Of a stretch of DNA of 64,000 nucleotides, positions 1 to 9,060 are shown one piece after another. The position numbers and the translations under genes were made by a program. Below the pieces are notes generated by a model, which had not been told where the DNA came from, did no database searches, and saw nothing but the letters and a program-made list of their open reading frames with translations. Within the stretch, counting starts at the first letter, position 1; each line of letters begins with the position of its first letter. Source of the stretch: an uncultured Lachnospiraceae bacterium. Lineage in GTDB: Bacteria > Bacillota > Clostridia > Lachnospirales > Lachnospiraceae. The stretch covers positions 1 through 64,000 of the forward strand of contig CAJOLA010000001.1 of assembly GCA_905235275.1 (NCBI GenBank). The letters run 5' to 3'.

Positions 1-1
1 A

Positions 2-130
2 TACAAGAAGTTCTTCCCGGACGGAACACCTGCAAGACGTGTAGTCGGTGTTAAGAAGAACCTTAAGGACGCAATCGTACTTATCGATGCCGTTGTATCT
101 AACGCAGAGGGTACACCTCCAATCGTATAA
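2..130 (+). CDS. RidA/YjgF-family protein, C-terminal fragment (5' end outside window)
   Basis: Frame 2 reads YKKFFPDGTPARRVVGVKKNLKDAIVLIDAVVSNAEGTPPIV*, matching the RidA family C-terminal pattern (PARxxxGV...A.V.IDA.V). Confidence 0.75.
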   Translation, partial: YKKFFPDGTPARRVVGVKKNLKDAIVLIDAVVSNAEGTPPIV

Positions 131-148
131 TGGTTTCTTAAACGCACA

Positions 149-183
149 AAAAAGACTTCGGATTTTTTCCGAAGTCCTTTTTA
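149..183 (+). terminator. Rho-independent terminator, possibly bidirectional
   Basis: GACTTCGGA-tttt-TCCGAAGTC stem followed by a T-rich tail, between the converging RidA-like CDS and the 181..1608 CDS. Confidence 0.85.
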
Positions 184-1608
184 TTTGCGTGGTATTTTGA
201 TTCTTTTTTTGGCGTAAAGCATCCATTTGTAACATGCAAACGACCTGAGGTGAAGATTAATGCTCTTTCTTCCTCTTACCGCACTGCCCTCATACCATGC
301 GCTTTCCTTAACGCGTGCTTTGCTTAAGCCTGTCATGCTTCGTATCTTGTTCCACGGATGGTTGGAACGCAGCTCCTCCTGAGTAAGAAGTGCCGCAGTC
401 TCCTGCTCATTTATATCAAGAACGTCATCCGAAAAAGGAATGCTTCCGTACACATATGCCTCACCGTATGTCGGCTTGCCCATGAATACATTTAACAGCT
501 CGGTTGTGATGTCACGCTCTTTTTGCGTATTAATCATGAAAAGGTTGTCGGGGCCGATCCCCTGTTGCTTTAAGCTGCCGGCCAAGTCTTTAGCATATCT
601 TTCCAGATAATTTTGCGTTTTTAAAATAAACCTTTTGTTATCGCTTCTTACCTGTGCAAAAACCGGTTCGAACTTACCGTCCTTTTCCCTGTAACCAAGT
701 GTCATGCCGTGAGGTGCGGAAAATATGCTCTCGAACAGACAGTTACTGAAATATATCTTTCTCTTAACGCCGCTCTTCTCACTGAAGTAATAGCAATGAT
801 AATTATCGGAATCCACATCCGCAGGCAGCTCATACAGCCCCCAGTAGTATCCGTCCGGCGTAAACGTCGTACTGCTCTTATCTTTTTCATGAATAAAGTT
901 TACGGCAGTTGCAATTACCTTTTGCATGGACCCTACCCAACCGCTGTCCACAAATGAAAACCTCGTATCATCAAGAAGCCCTTCCTGTCGTAAATACCCT
1001 TCCAGAAACGGAAAAGTATCACGGGAATGCTCTTTGGTAAAATTCATGAAGTCTTTGGAAGCTTCAAGCTCTTTTCTGATTCCTTTAAGATCTGCATATG
1101 CAATTAAGTCATCCGGGCGTCTCGATAACTCCTTTAATACCTTTTCCTTCTGCTCTTTACTTAAGCCCGCTCTGTTTAAAATCTTATCCATGGTGACGTC
1201 GATTCCGCCGCGGCAGATATAATCGAGTGCCTCGTTCATGTTAAGATGAAACATGGGGATCCTAACCGAGTATCTGGAGCAGCAAAGATATCTGCAGTCT
1301 ATCGGTATGTTTAACTGTCTGCAGAGAATCTTTGCGGTAAGGTACATGAAGTAGCCGTCTCTTGCAAGGAAATAAAGCCTTTTAACATCCTTTGCAAGCG
1401 CATCCTTTAATACCCACAGCACGTAACCGCATACGGCGGGTCCAAGAACATATGCCGTCGTGTTAAGCATAACGCTTTGTCTGTTTTCGGACATCACTTT
1501 AAGCTTACTGTCTTTTTCAAGAGCGACGGCAGGCTTATAAAAATATTCCGACCTCAACAATATCTTTTTATATCTGTTATTTCTTAGCTCGGTAGAATCA
1601 TGCCACAT
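181..1608 (-). CDS. HAD-superfamily-like protein of polysaccharide loci (COG5610-like)
   Basis: 475 aa ORF containing RLYFLARDGYFMYLTAKILC and FVDSGWVGSMQ motifs; adjacent to glycosyltransferases. Confidence 0.6.
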   Translation of the reverse strand: MWHDSTELRNNRYKKILLRSEYFYKPAVALEKDSKLKVMSENRQSVMLNTTAYVLGPAVCGYVLWVLKDALAKDVKRLYFLARDGYFMYLTAKILCRQLNIPIDCRYLCCSRYSVRIPMFHLNMNEALDYICRGGIDVTMDKILNRAGLSKEQKEKVLKELSRRPDDLIAYADLKGIRKELEASKDFMNFTKEHSRDTFPFLEGYLRQEGLLDDTRFSFVDSGWVGSMQKVIATAVNFIHEKDKSSTTFTPDGYYWGLYELPADVDSDNYHCYYFSEKSGVKRKIYFSNCLFESIFSAPHGMTLGYREKDGKFEPVFAQVRSDNKRFILKTQNYLERYAKDLAGSLKQQGIGPDNLFMINTQKERDITTELLNVFMGKPTYGEAYVYGSIPFSDDVLDINEQETAALLTQEELRSNHPWNKIRSMTGLSKARVKESAWYEGSAVRGRKSINLHLRSFACYKWMLYAKKRIKIPRK

Positions 1609-1610
1609 AA

Positions 1611-2414
1611 TTATAAGTCCTCTTTTGCATCCCTTTTTAATATCATTTGCAGTTTTATCGGAATCATGGATATTATAAGCGGCTTTACCACATACCCGAA
1701 GTTAATCGGTGTTCTCATCCCAAGCTTTTTAAATCCGTCATTCCTTACATACGACTCCTCGAGCGCACACCTGAGTGTCCTTCTTTTGTAATTATTCTCA
1801 TCCTCTCTGTAGCCGTATAACTCCGCAGGAATATTACAACCCCTGTATCCCAGTGCGGTCAGTCGCATAAACAACTCATAGTCCTCGGCACGATGCATTG
1901 CCTTGTAGCCTCTGTTTCTTGTCAGTACATCCCTTTTAAACATGACGGAAGAATGAATGTAGGGTGAATAATGCAAAAAATCACACTTCTTCGGTCTTAC
2001 GGGCATATGTCTGCTTCCCCATCTGCCATTATCATTAAACAGAAATGCGTCGGTTCCGCACCATGCTATTTTTTGATGCTTCTTTAAGAAATCAACCTGT
2101 ACTTTTAATCTGTCGGGGTTACATGTATCATCGACATCCATACGCGCTATGTAATCACCCTTCGCTTTTTTTATGCATCTGTTTAAGGATGCGCCAAGCC
2201 CCATGTTCTTATTATTTGTAATCAGCGTTATCCTGTCATCCGAAGCCGCAATCTCCTCCATCATCTTATGATGTATGTTAAAAGAACCGTCATCACAGAT
2301 AATCATCTCCCAATCCGTAAACGTCTGATTCTTAATGGCATTTACGGACCTTAAAAGATAATCCGTGCTGTACGGGTTATATACACTCATGATTACGCTG
2401 ACTTCAGGTTTCAT
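1611..2414 (-). CDS. Glycosyltransferase family 2
   Basis: PEVSVIMSVYNP N-terminus, IICDDGS and ARMDVDDTCNPDRL motifs typical of GT-A family 2. Confidence 0.92.
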   Translation of the reverse strand: MKPEVSVIMSVYNPYSTDYLLRSVNAIKNQTFTDWEMIICDDGSFNIHHKMMEEIAASDDRITLITNNKNMGLGASLNRCIKKAKGDYIARMDVDDTCNPDRLKVQVDFLKKHQKIAWCGTDAFLFNDNGRWGSRHMPVRPKKCDFLHYSPYIHSSVMFKRDVLTRNRGYKAMHRAEDYELFMRLTALGYRGCNIPAELYGYREDENNYKRRTLRCALEESYVRNDGFKKLGMRTPINFGYVVKPLIISMIPIKLQMILKRDAKEDL

Positions 2415-3565
2415 ATGCGTCTGTCCATCTCCTCGTAGATCTTTTGCATCGCAGGTCTGACATTTTTAATGTCAAACTTTTTTGCCGACTTAATGCAATT
2501 TTTTTCCATCTTTTCTTTTTGTTCGTCCGTCATATTTTGTAATTTCAAAATCCCGCGGGCAAATCCGGCAACGTCATTATACTCACTTATAAAGCCGTTA
2601 ATCCCGGGCTTCATATATTCTCTCGTGCCCCTGTTATCGGCGGCAATACACGGAAGTCCGCTCGCCAGAGCTTCGATGGCCGCCATACCGAGTCCTTCGC
2701 GCCTTGAAGGAAATGCAAATGCATCCGCCGCATACAGATAATCCTCGGTATCGGTACAATATCCGTATAAAAAGACACGCTCACCTAAACCCTTCTTTTG
2801 TACCTGTAACTTCAGGGCATCACTTAAGTCTCCCATTCCGCATATTCCGTACTTTACTCTTCTATCTCTAATCGAAGCGACTGCATTAATAACCGTTTCG
2901 TGATTCTTATTGGCGCAAAGCTCTCCAACCGAGAGAACAAAAAAGTCGTCATCCTTTAAACCGAGCTTCTGTCTCATCGCTAAGCGGCGCTTACGCTTTT
3001 TCTCTAAGGTATATTCTTCTGTATCAAGTCCTTCTCCGTTAATCTTATATACCTTACCGCCCGGTCGCATACGAAAGGCTTTCGCATGCCTGTAATCCTC
3101 CCTGTTAATGGTAATGATCGCATCCGTGTATTCGGCAAGCTTTTTTTCAATCATGTAAAATGTTCTGTAATAACCGGGAGCGCCGTTATAAAAATGAAAT
3201 CCGTGCGTCGTATACATAACCTTAGGTCTGCCTCTTCCGCAGGACCTGCCGACGAGTCTTCCGAGCACTCCTCCCATCGGAGTGTGACAATGAATTAAAT
3301 CTGTATCAAGACTTTTCACCAGCTTTTCGAGTTCGTTTTTTGCCTTTTGGTGCTTGAGAAAATCCTTCGGAGACTTTGAAATATCCACATGATGAAATAT
3401 AACCCCGGATTCGGCCTTTACCGATTCATCAATCTCATATCCGGGATTATTCGCATTGGCAGCGTAATGGACCTCGTAGCCCATATCCTGCAAAATCTTT
3501 ACGTTTGAGAGCTCAAACTGATATAAAAACCCACTAACGGTTGTAATAAAAAGCGCCTTTTTCAT
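2411..3565 (-). CDS. Glycosyltransferase family 4 (GT-B)
   Basis: MKKALFITTVSGFL... and FAFPSRREGLGMAAIEALASGLPCIA motif. Start moved from 3607 to the internal Met that begins the conserved region. Confidence 0.9.
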   Translation of the reverse strand: MKKALFITTVSGFLYQFELSNVKILQDMGYEVHYAANANNPGYEIDESVKAESGVIFHHVDISKSPKDFLKHQKAKNELEKLVKSLDTDLIHCHTPMGGVLGRLVGRSCGRGRPKVMYTTHGFHFYNGAPGYYRTFYMIEKKLAEYTDAIITINREDYRHAKAFRMRPGGKVYKINGEGLDTEEYTLEKKRKRRLAMRQKLGLKDDDFFVLSVGELCANKNHETVINAVASIRDRRVKYGICGMGDLSDALKLQVQKKGLGERVFLYGYCTDTEDYLYAADAFAFPSRREGLGMAAIEALASGLPCIAADNRGTREYMKPGINGFISEYNDVAGFARGILKLQNMTDEQKEKMEKNCIKSAKKFDIKNVRPAMQKIYEEMDRRI

Positions 3566-3625
3566 AACGCATAAATTATAACATAACGAAAAAATAAAAA
3601 CGAGCAAAACAACAGTGTTTGCCCG

Positions 3626-5044
3626 TTAATCCGTGGTTTTATCTCTTTGCGGCATAGAGGTTGTACGACCTTGCTCGATACCCTCCGTGCTTTCTTTTAA
3701 GAAGATGGTCTTAATCGTACTGAATACTATTCTTGCATCCTCAGCAAGACTTGGTTTTGATATATACATAAGATCAAGCATAAGCTTGTCCTTCGGTGTC
3801 GTATTATACTTGCCGTGCACCTGAGCATATCCGGTAAGACCCGCCCTTACCTGAAGCCTTAAATCAAAGTCGACCAATTCTTTTCTGTATTCTTCAGCTA
3901 TCTCAGGTCTTTCGGGTCGCGGTCCGACAAATGACATCTCACCCTTTATTATGTTCATCAGCTGAGGCAGCTCATCGATTCTTGTCTTTCGGATAAAATG
4001 CCCGAACTTCGTAACTCTCGGGTCATTATCACCCGTTGATAATCTGGCTACACCGTCCTTTTCGGCATCCATAACCATGCTTCGAAACTTATACATCCAA
4101 AAGCTCTTGCCGTTCTTTGTTAACCTTACCTGTTTGTAGATAACATCTCCGCCGTCAGAAGCCTTTATGATAATCGCCACAACTAAAAACAACGGCGAGA
4201 GCACCACCAGCCCGATAAATGAAAAAATAATATCCAACAGTCTCTTTACAAACAGATACTCAGGCGCAGGACTGTATCTGTTCACCCTTAAAAGGGGAAG
4301 GTTGTAGAGATTTACCCTCTGTGCCCCACTGATCATAAGGTCTCCCGCAAAAGGAATAACATACGCGACCTTATCATTGTAGACGCAATATTTTAAAATC
4401 TTATCTCTGAATTCACTCTCCACACCTTTTAAAAATACGACCTCGTATTCATCCAGGGTTGAGAAATCAGCTCTGATGTCACCGACATTTACAATATCCC
4501 GAACATCAAATCTTACGGCCATATCAGCCGTTTTAAAACGTTTATCAATCTCTCTTGTTGTGGGACCGTGAACAATTATTGTCTTTGGCTGCTTATATCT
4601 TGAAAAATACCACCTGTGGGAAAAATAAGCCCAGGCCGTCGCAAGCGCACCCTGTGCCGCCAGCAAAATAAGAATGGGAACAAAATTCAGGAAGCTTCGC
4701 CCCAGGATACAGATGATAAAGTACATGATAAAATCCGTTATGATACATGCTATCAGCTGAGAATAAACAAGCTCCTGTATTCGCAGGTTATAAATCTGAA
4801 AAACATCATAGGCTCTGGCGCAGAGGCAGTAGATAATAACGAACAGAATAATCATTGCCCAGTTGCCCCAGAAATAAAACGGCAGATAATTCCTTGCATC
4901 GTAGTACACAAACCAGGCCACCAGGAAAGGCAGCGTCATCAGAACAATATTAATAATATTGGCAACACGAAGTAAAATATTATTTTCTAATTCTGTCTTT
5001 TCATACTCATAATGAGGATTTTGCTTTTTTTTATAGCCGTTCAT
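3626..5044 (-). CDS. Polyprenyl-phosphate sugar phosphotransferase (WcaJ/bacterial sugar transferase family)
   Basis: N-terminal multi-TM region plus KRLLDIIFSFIGLVVLSPLFL...YKFRSMV...TRIDELPQLMNIIKGEMSFVGPRPERPE signature. Confidence 0.95.
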   Translation of the reverse strand: MNGYKKKQNPHYEYEKTELENNILLRVANIINIVLMTLPFLVAWFVYYDARNYLPFYFWGNWAMIILFVIIYCLCARAYDVFQIYNLRIQELVYSQLIACIITDFIMYFIICILGRSFLNFVPILILLAAQGALATAWAYFSHRWYFSRYKQPKTIIVHGPTTREIDKRFKTADMAVRFDVRDIVNVGDIRADFSTLDEYEVVFLKGVESEFRDKILKYCVYNDKVAYVIPFAGDLMISGAQRVNLYNLPLLRVNRYSPAPEYLFVKRLLDIIFSFIGLVVLSPLFLVVAIIIKASDGGDVIYKQVRLTKNGKSFWMYKFRSMVMDAEKDGVARLSTGDNDPRVTKFGHFIRKTRIDELPQLMNIIKGEMSFVGPRPERPEIAEEYRKELVDFDLRLQVRAGLTGYAQVHGKYNTTPKDKLMLDLMYISKPSLAEDARIVFSTIKTIFLKESTEGIEQGRTTSMPQRDKTTD

Positions 5045-5110
5045 CGAATTATCTCACCTGTATTTACTATTTACACATTTTAAACTATATGTGAAAATTG
5101 CACAATGTTT

Positions 5111-8100
5111 TTATTCCACGCTTTTGAGGCTCTCAATCATATTTATCTTCTTGAGATTAAAGTGTGTAATAAAGTTTACAATCAACGTAAATCCGACGCT
5201 TATAAGAGATGCAAAAATGAAACTCTGCGGCAATACCCTGTACATAAATCTCGCTTTTTCTATCTCTATCGTACTTACCACCGCACTCGTCATGAAGAAA
5301 CCAAGAATCAGTCCTCCGCCGATACCTATGATTGTAAGAATTACATTTTCCCTTGTTATGTAAGAGTCCACCTCATGATTATAAAATCCGAGCACCTTAA
5401 GTGTTGCAAGTTCTCTCTTTCTCTCGTTTATATTAATGTTGGAGAGGTTATAGAGCACAACGAACGCAAGCATCGCCGCGAGTATTATGAGAATGAATAC
5501 AACCGAATTTAAGGATTGAAGCATATTGTCCGCATTCTCAATAAGCGTCTCCTTATACGTAACGCTAAGAATTGAATCTCTTTTTAGCAGCTCTTCACTG
5601 AGTTGTTCTCTTTCCTCTGTCGTATCCAAATTCGTCGTAAAATATATCAGGTTAGGCTCATACGTCGAATATTCATTAAATGTTTCGTCATCAAGATATA
5701 TGTAATGGTCAAAATAATTCTTTGCTATACCCGATATCGGATATGAATATGTGTTATTGTTAATGTCTTTAACATCAATGGTATCCCCCACCGAGAGCTT
5801 CTTAATCCTTGCAAGCTTTTCGGTAATTACAACCTTTCCGGGCTCAAGGGATAGTCTCTCACCCGTAACACTGTCGGATAAAATAACTATTTCTCCAAGG
5901 TCTTCCTGATTCTCTGCCACCACGAAATAAACATCCGACCCGGAAACATCCGCACTTACCTTTGCGGTGGAAACGGTCTTTACAATCTCAGGCTTTTCAA
6001 GAATAAAATCATTTACGCTGTCATCTTTGTCATCGGTATTAAGAAATGCCATTCCGTCTATGTTATAGATTTCATCAAACTGGGCCGAAGGAATATCCAC
6101 GATTGAATCCTTCATACCGAAGCCTATCAAAATGAGCGCAGTACACCCTGCAATTCCCGCAATCGTCACAAACACTCTTTTCTTATATCTGAAAAGATTC
6201 CTTACGGTAATCTTTCCCGAGAAATTAAGGCGATTCCAAAACAACGGGATTCTTTCAAGTAAAACTCTCTTACCCATTCTCGGTGCTTTCGGACGCATAA
6301 GTGAGGCAGGCTTTTCCTTAAGAACCGCATACGCCGTAAGTATTCCCGATCCCGCAACGCAGGCAACCGTAATTGCCACGCCGATAAGAGTCGTGCCCCA
6401 TCTGGGTGACAGTTCCGGTCCCGGGATATCGAAAAGAATTTTATAAATCCCAAATATCATCTCAGGCAGCACTATAAGACCGGCAATGGCGCCTCCAACC
6501 GCTCCGATCAGAGTCGCAAGAAGTGAAAACATCACATACTTCGAAATAATCTGTCCATTGGAAAATCCGAGCGACTTAAGTGTTCCGATTTCCATTCGGT
6601 CATCTTCCACCATTCTGTTCATGGATATAAGGCTTATGAGAATGGCAACAAGGAAGAACAAAAACGGGAACACCTTTGAAAGATTGGCTATGCTTGAAGC
6701 ATCATCAAGATAGTCCGAATAGGTAAGATAATCCCTTCTGTCATTTATATACCATGACGGTGTTTTAATATCTTTTAATTCATCCTTGGCGTTTTGAATC
6801 TCGTCTCTTGCATCCGCTTCTTTTTCGGTATACTCCTTAAGTCCGTCCTCGTATTTCTTTTCGCCGTCCTCAAGCTCCTTCATACCGTCGTCATACTCGG
6901 CCTGTGCGCTCTCAAGGGACACTACTCCGCTGTTATATTCGGCAAGACCCTGTTCGTATTCGGCTTTGGAAGAATCAAGCTTTGCTCTTGCCGCCTGAAG
7001 TTCACTTCTTCCGGAATCAATCTGTGTCTTTGTATCCGAGAGCTTTTGGAGATTGGTGCGTTTCCCCTGAAGGTCTGTCAGCTGGGCTTCAAGGCCTTTC
7101 TTTTGTGCTTTAAGCTGCTCTACCTGTTCAGGCGGCAATACTCCGGAATTAATACGGGCATCTATATCCGCAATACCTTTTTTAAGACTTTCTATGCCGT
7201 TATCAGCCTCTTTTAAGGCTCCGGCTATGCCGTCCGCGGTCAGTCCCGCACTTTTTAATGCCGCTTCAAATTCGGCTTCGCCTTTTTTGAACTCTTCGTT
7301 TTGGGCATTATAAGAACGCTCTCCCGCATCAAGCTCTGCTTTTGCATTATCAAGCTGCGCTTTGGAGCTGTTTAACTTATCCCTGTTAGAGGTAATCTCT
7401 TTGTCGGCATCTTCAAGCTTGGTTTTGGATTCATCAAGCTCGCTCTTTGCATCGTCTAATTCTTTCTTTGCATCGCCCAGTTCTTTGTCTGCTTTTGCTT
7501 CATTTTCGCTAATCTCATCGTTAGCTTCTTTTATAATTGAGTCACGTCTGGCATTTTGTCTTTCGTCCTTTATTGACTCCAGTTCTTCGGTCATTTTTGC
7601 AATTTTGGATTCGTATACCTGAGATCCCGTTTCGACTTCCTTTGCACCGTTTACCGTAATATAGGCAACGGTATATACATCCATGTCAAAGGCTTCCTTG
7701 GGCATATAAGCATAATAAGCGATAATACCGGTGCCGACACCCGTATTACCGCGGTTTTGCTCAATCTTGACGTTGTTATAATAAAGCGGAGACGATACCG
7801 TTCCGGTAATTATCGCCTCCTTCTTAACAAATCCTTCATCCTCAAAAACTATCGAATCGCCTATAGCCAGCTCTTCCTTGGTCAAAAGATTTTCTTCAAC
7901 TATTATCTCATTATCGGCAACAGGCATGGTACCGGAGGTCAGCTTAATGGCGTTCATATTCTCAGGCAACTGATGCACGCTTATTACATGCTCATTGCTT
8001 CCCGTTAATGCCACTATCTGTTTAAATTTGCTCCCCTCAGTGCTTTCCACGGATTCCAGCTCCGATATGGCATTCAGATCGTCATCGGTCAGTCCCATGT

Positions 8101-8293
8101 CCGATATGACCTGCACGTCATAAACATTATTGGAGTCCAGATATACATCAAGCGTGGAAATCATATCCGGGGCAGTCGCCTGTAAGCCTGCAAATGTAAA
8201 CACACCAAGAGCACTCATTACCAGCAAGGAAATAAATCTTGGGAATGATTTGAAAATATTACGTATGCTGTTGGTAATAATACGATTTTTCAT
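5111..8293 (-). CDS. ABC transporter permease, FtsX-like, with long extracytoplasmic coiled coil
   Basis: 1060 aa; N-terminal TM, ~290 aa Glu/Lys/Ala-rich coiled coil, two FtsX-like TM modules (MVEDDRMEIGTLKSLGFS; NERKRELATLKVLGFYNHEV). Confidence 0.92.
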   Translation of the reverse strand: MKNRIITNSIRNIFKSFPRFISLLVMSALGVFTFAGLQATAPDMISTLDVYLDSNNVYDVQVISDMGLTDDDLNAISELESVESTEGSKFKQIVALTGSNEHVISVHQLPENMNAIKLTSGTMPVADNEIIVEENLLTKEELAIGDSIVFEDEGFVKKEAIITGTVSSPLYYNNVKIEQNRGNTGVGTGIIAYYAYMPKEAFDMDVYTVAYITVNGAKEVETGSQVYESKIAKMTEELESIKDERQNARRDSIIKEANDEISENEAKADKELGDAKKELDDAKSELDESKTKLEDADKEITSNRDKLNSSKAQLDNAKAELDAGERSYNAQNEEFKKGEAEFEAALKSAGLTADGIAGALKEADNGIESLKKGIADIDARINSGVLPPEQVEQLKAQKKGLEAQLTDLQGKRTNLQKLSDTKTQIDSGRSELQAARAKLDSSKAEYEQGLAEYNSGVVSLESAQAEYDDGMKELEDGEKKYEDGLKEYTEKEADARDEIQNAKDELKDIKTPSWYINDRRDYLTYSDYLDDASSIANLSKVFPFLFFLVAILISLISMNRMVEDDRMEIGTLKSLGFSNGQIISKYVMFSLLATLIGAVGGAIAGLIVLPEMIFGIYKILFDIPGPELSPRWGTTLIGVAITVACVAGSGILTAYAVLKEKPASLMRPKAPRMGKRVLLERIPLFWNRLNFSGKITVRNLFRYKKRVFVTIAGIAGCTALILIGFGMKDSIVDIPSAQFDEIYNIDGMAFLNTDDKDDSVNDFILEKPEIVKTVSTAKVSADVSGSDVYFVVAENQEDLGEIVILSDSVTGERLSLEPGKVVITEKLARIKKLSVGDTIDVKDINNNTYSYPISGIAKNYFDHYIYLDDETFNEYSTYEPNLIYFTTNLDTTEEREQLSEELLKRDSILSVTYKETLIENADNMLQSLNSVVFILIILAAMLAFVVLYNLSNININERKRELATLKVLGFYNHEVDSYITRENVILTIIGIGGGLILGFFMTSAVVSTIEIEKARFMYRVLPQSFIFASLISVGFTLIVNFITHFNLKKINMIESLKSVE

Positions 8294-8353
8294 TTCATTT
8301 ACCTCAACACGATTACATTTTCACGCTCTAATAAAAATCTTAAAAATCCGCTT

Positions 8354-9055
8354 TTACCATTCAATGTCATCAATCGGCACGGGATTTTCATTGATTATCA
8401 CTTCCTCAACCATACCGCTCTTAAAACGTATAACCTTGTCAGCCATGGGTGCTATGGCAGTATTGTGAGTGATGATAATTACCGTCATTTTTTCTTTGCG
8501 GCAGGTATCCTCCAGAAGCTTAAGTATCTGCTTTCCGGTTTTATAATCCAAAGCTCCCGTCGGCTCATCGCACAGCAAAAGCTTAGGCTTCTTGGCTATG
8601 GCTCTTGCAATTGATACTCTCTGCTGCTCACCGCCCGAAAGCTGTGACGGGAAATTGTCCATTCTATCTCCAAGCCCCACCTTTTCCATGATATCCTTCG
8701 GTTCAAGATGATCCTTGCAAAGCTGCACCGCAAGCTCCACGTTTTCAAGAGCTGTAAGATTTTGAATCAGATTATAAAATTGGAAAACGAATCCTATGTC
8801 GGTTCTCCTGTATTTTATAAGGTCTCTTCCGTGGAGCGCGGTTATCTCCCTGTCTTCTACCGTCACCTTTCCCGATGTGGCATCGTCCATGCCGCCCAGG
8901 ATATTAAGACATGTCGTCTTTCCCGAACCGGAAGGTCCCAATACGCAGACAAGTTCTCCTTTTTCAATGTTAAAAGAAACATCCTTTAAGGCGTCAATTT
9001 CAACCTCGCCCATTTTATAAATTTTACAAATATCATGAAATTCTATATAAGCCAT
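8354..9055 (-). CDS. ABC transporter ATP-binding protein (MacB/LolD-like)
   Basis: [16 protein letters not shown] Walker [16 protein letters not shown] signature, [12 protein letters not shown] Walker B. Confidence 0.96.
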   Translation of the reverse strand: MAYIEFHDICKIYKMGEVEIDALKDVSFNIEKGELVCVLGPSGSGKTTCLNILGGMDDATSGKVTVEDREITALHGRDLIKYRRTDIGFVFQFYNLIQNLTALENVELAVQLCKDHLEPKDIMEKVGLGDRMDNFPSQLSGGEQQRVSIARAIAKKPKLLLCDEPTGALDYKTGKQILKLLEDTCRKEKMTVIIITHNTAIAPMADKVIRFKSGMVEEVIINENPVPIDDIEW

Positions 9056-9060
9056 ATTCT

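Noticed and set aside
709-957. Many plus-strand or opposite-frame ORFs in the track (e.g. 709..957, 926..1222, 4616..4975, 6794..7216, 13630..14187, 27979..28485, 48156..48488)
   Set aside because: They lie antisense to or inside clear conserved CDSs, have low-complexity or nonsensical composition, and lack RBS/family motifs. They are consistent with mirror frames of real genes.
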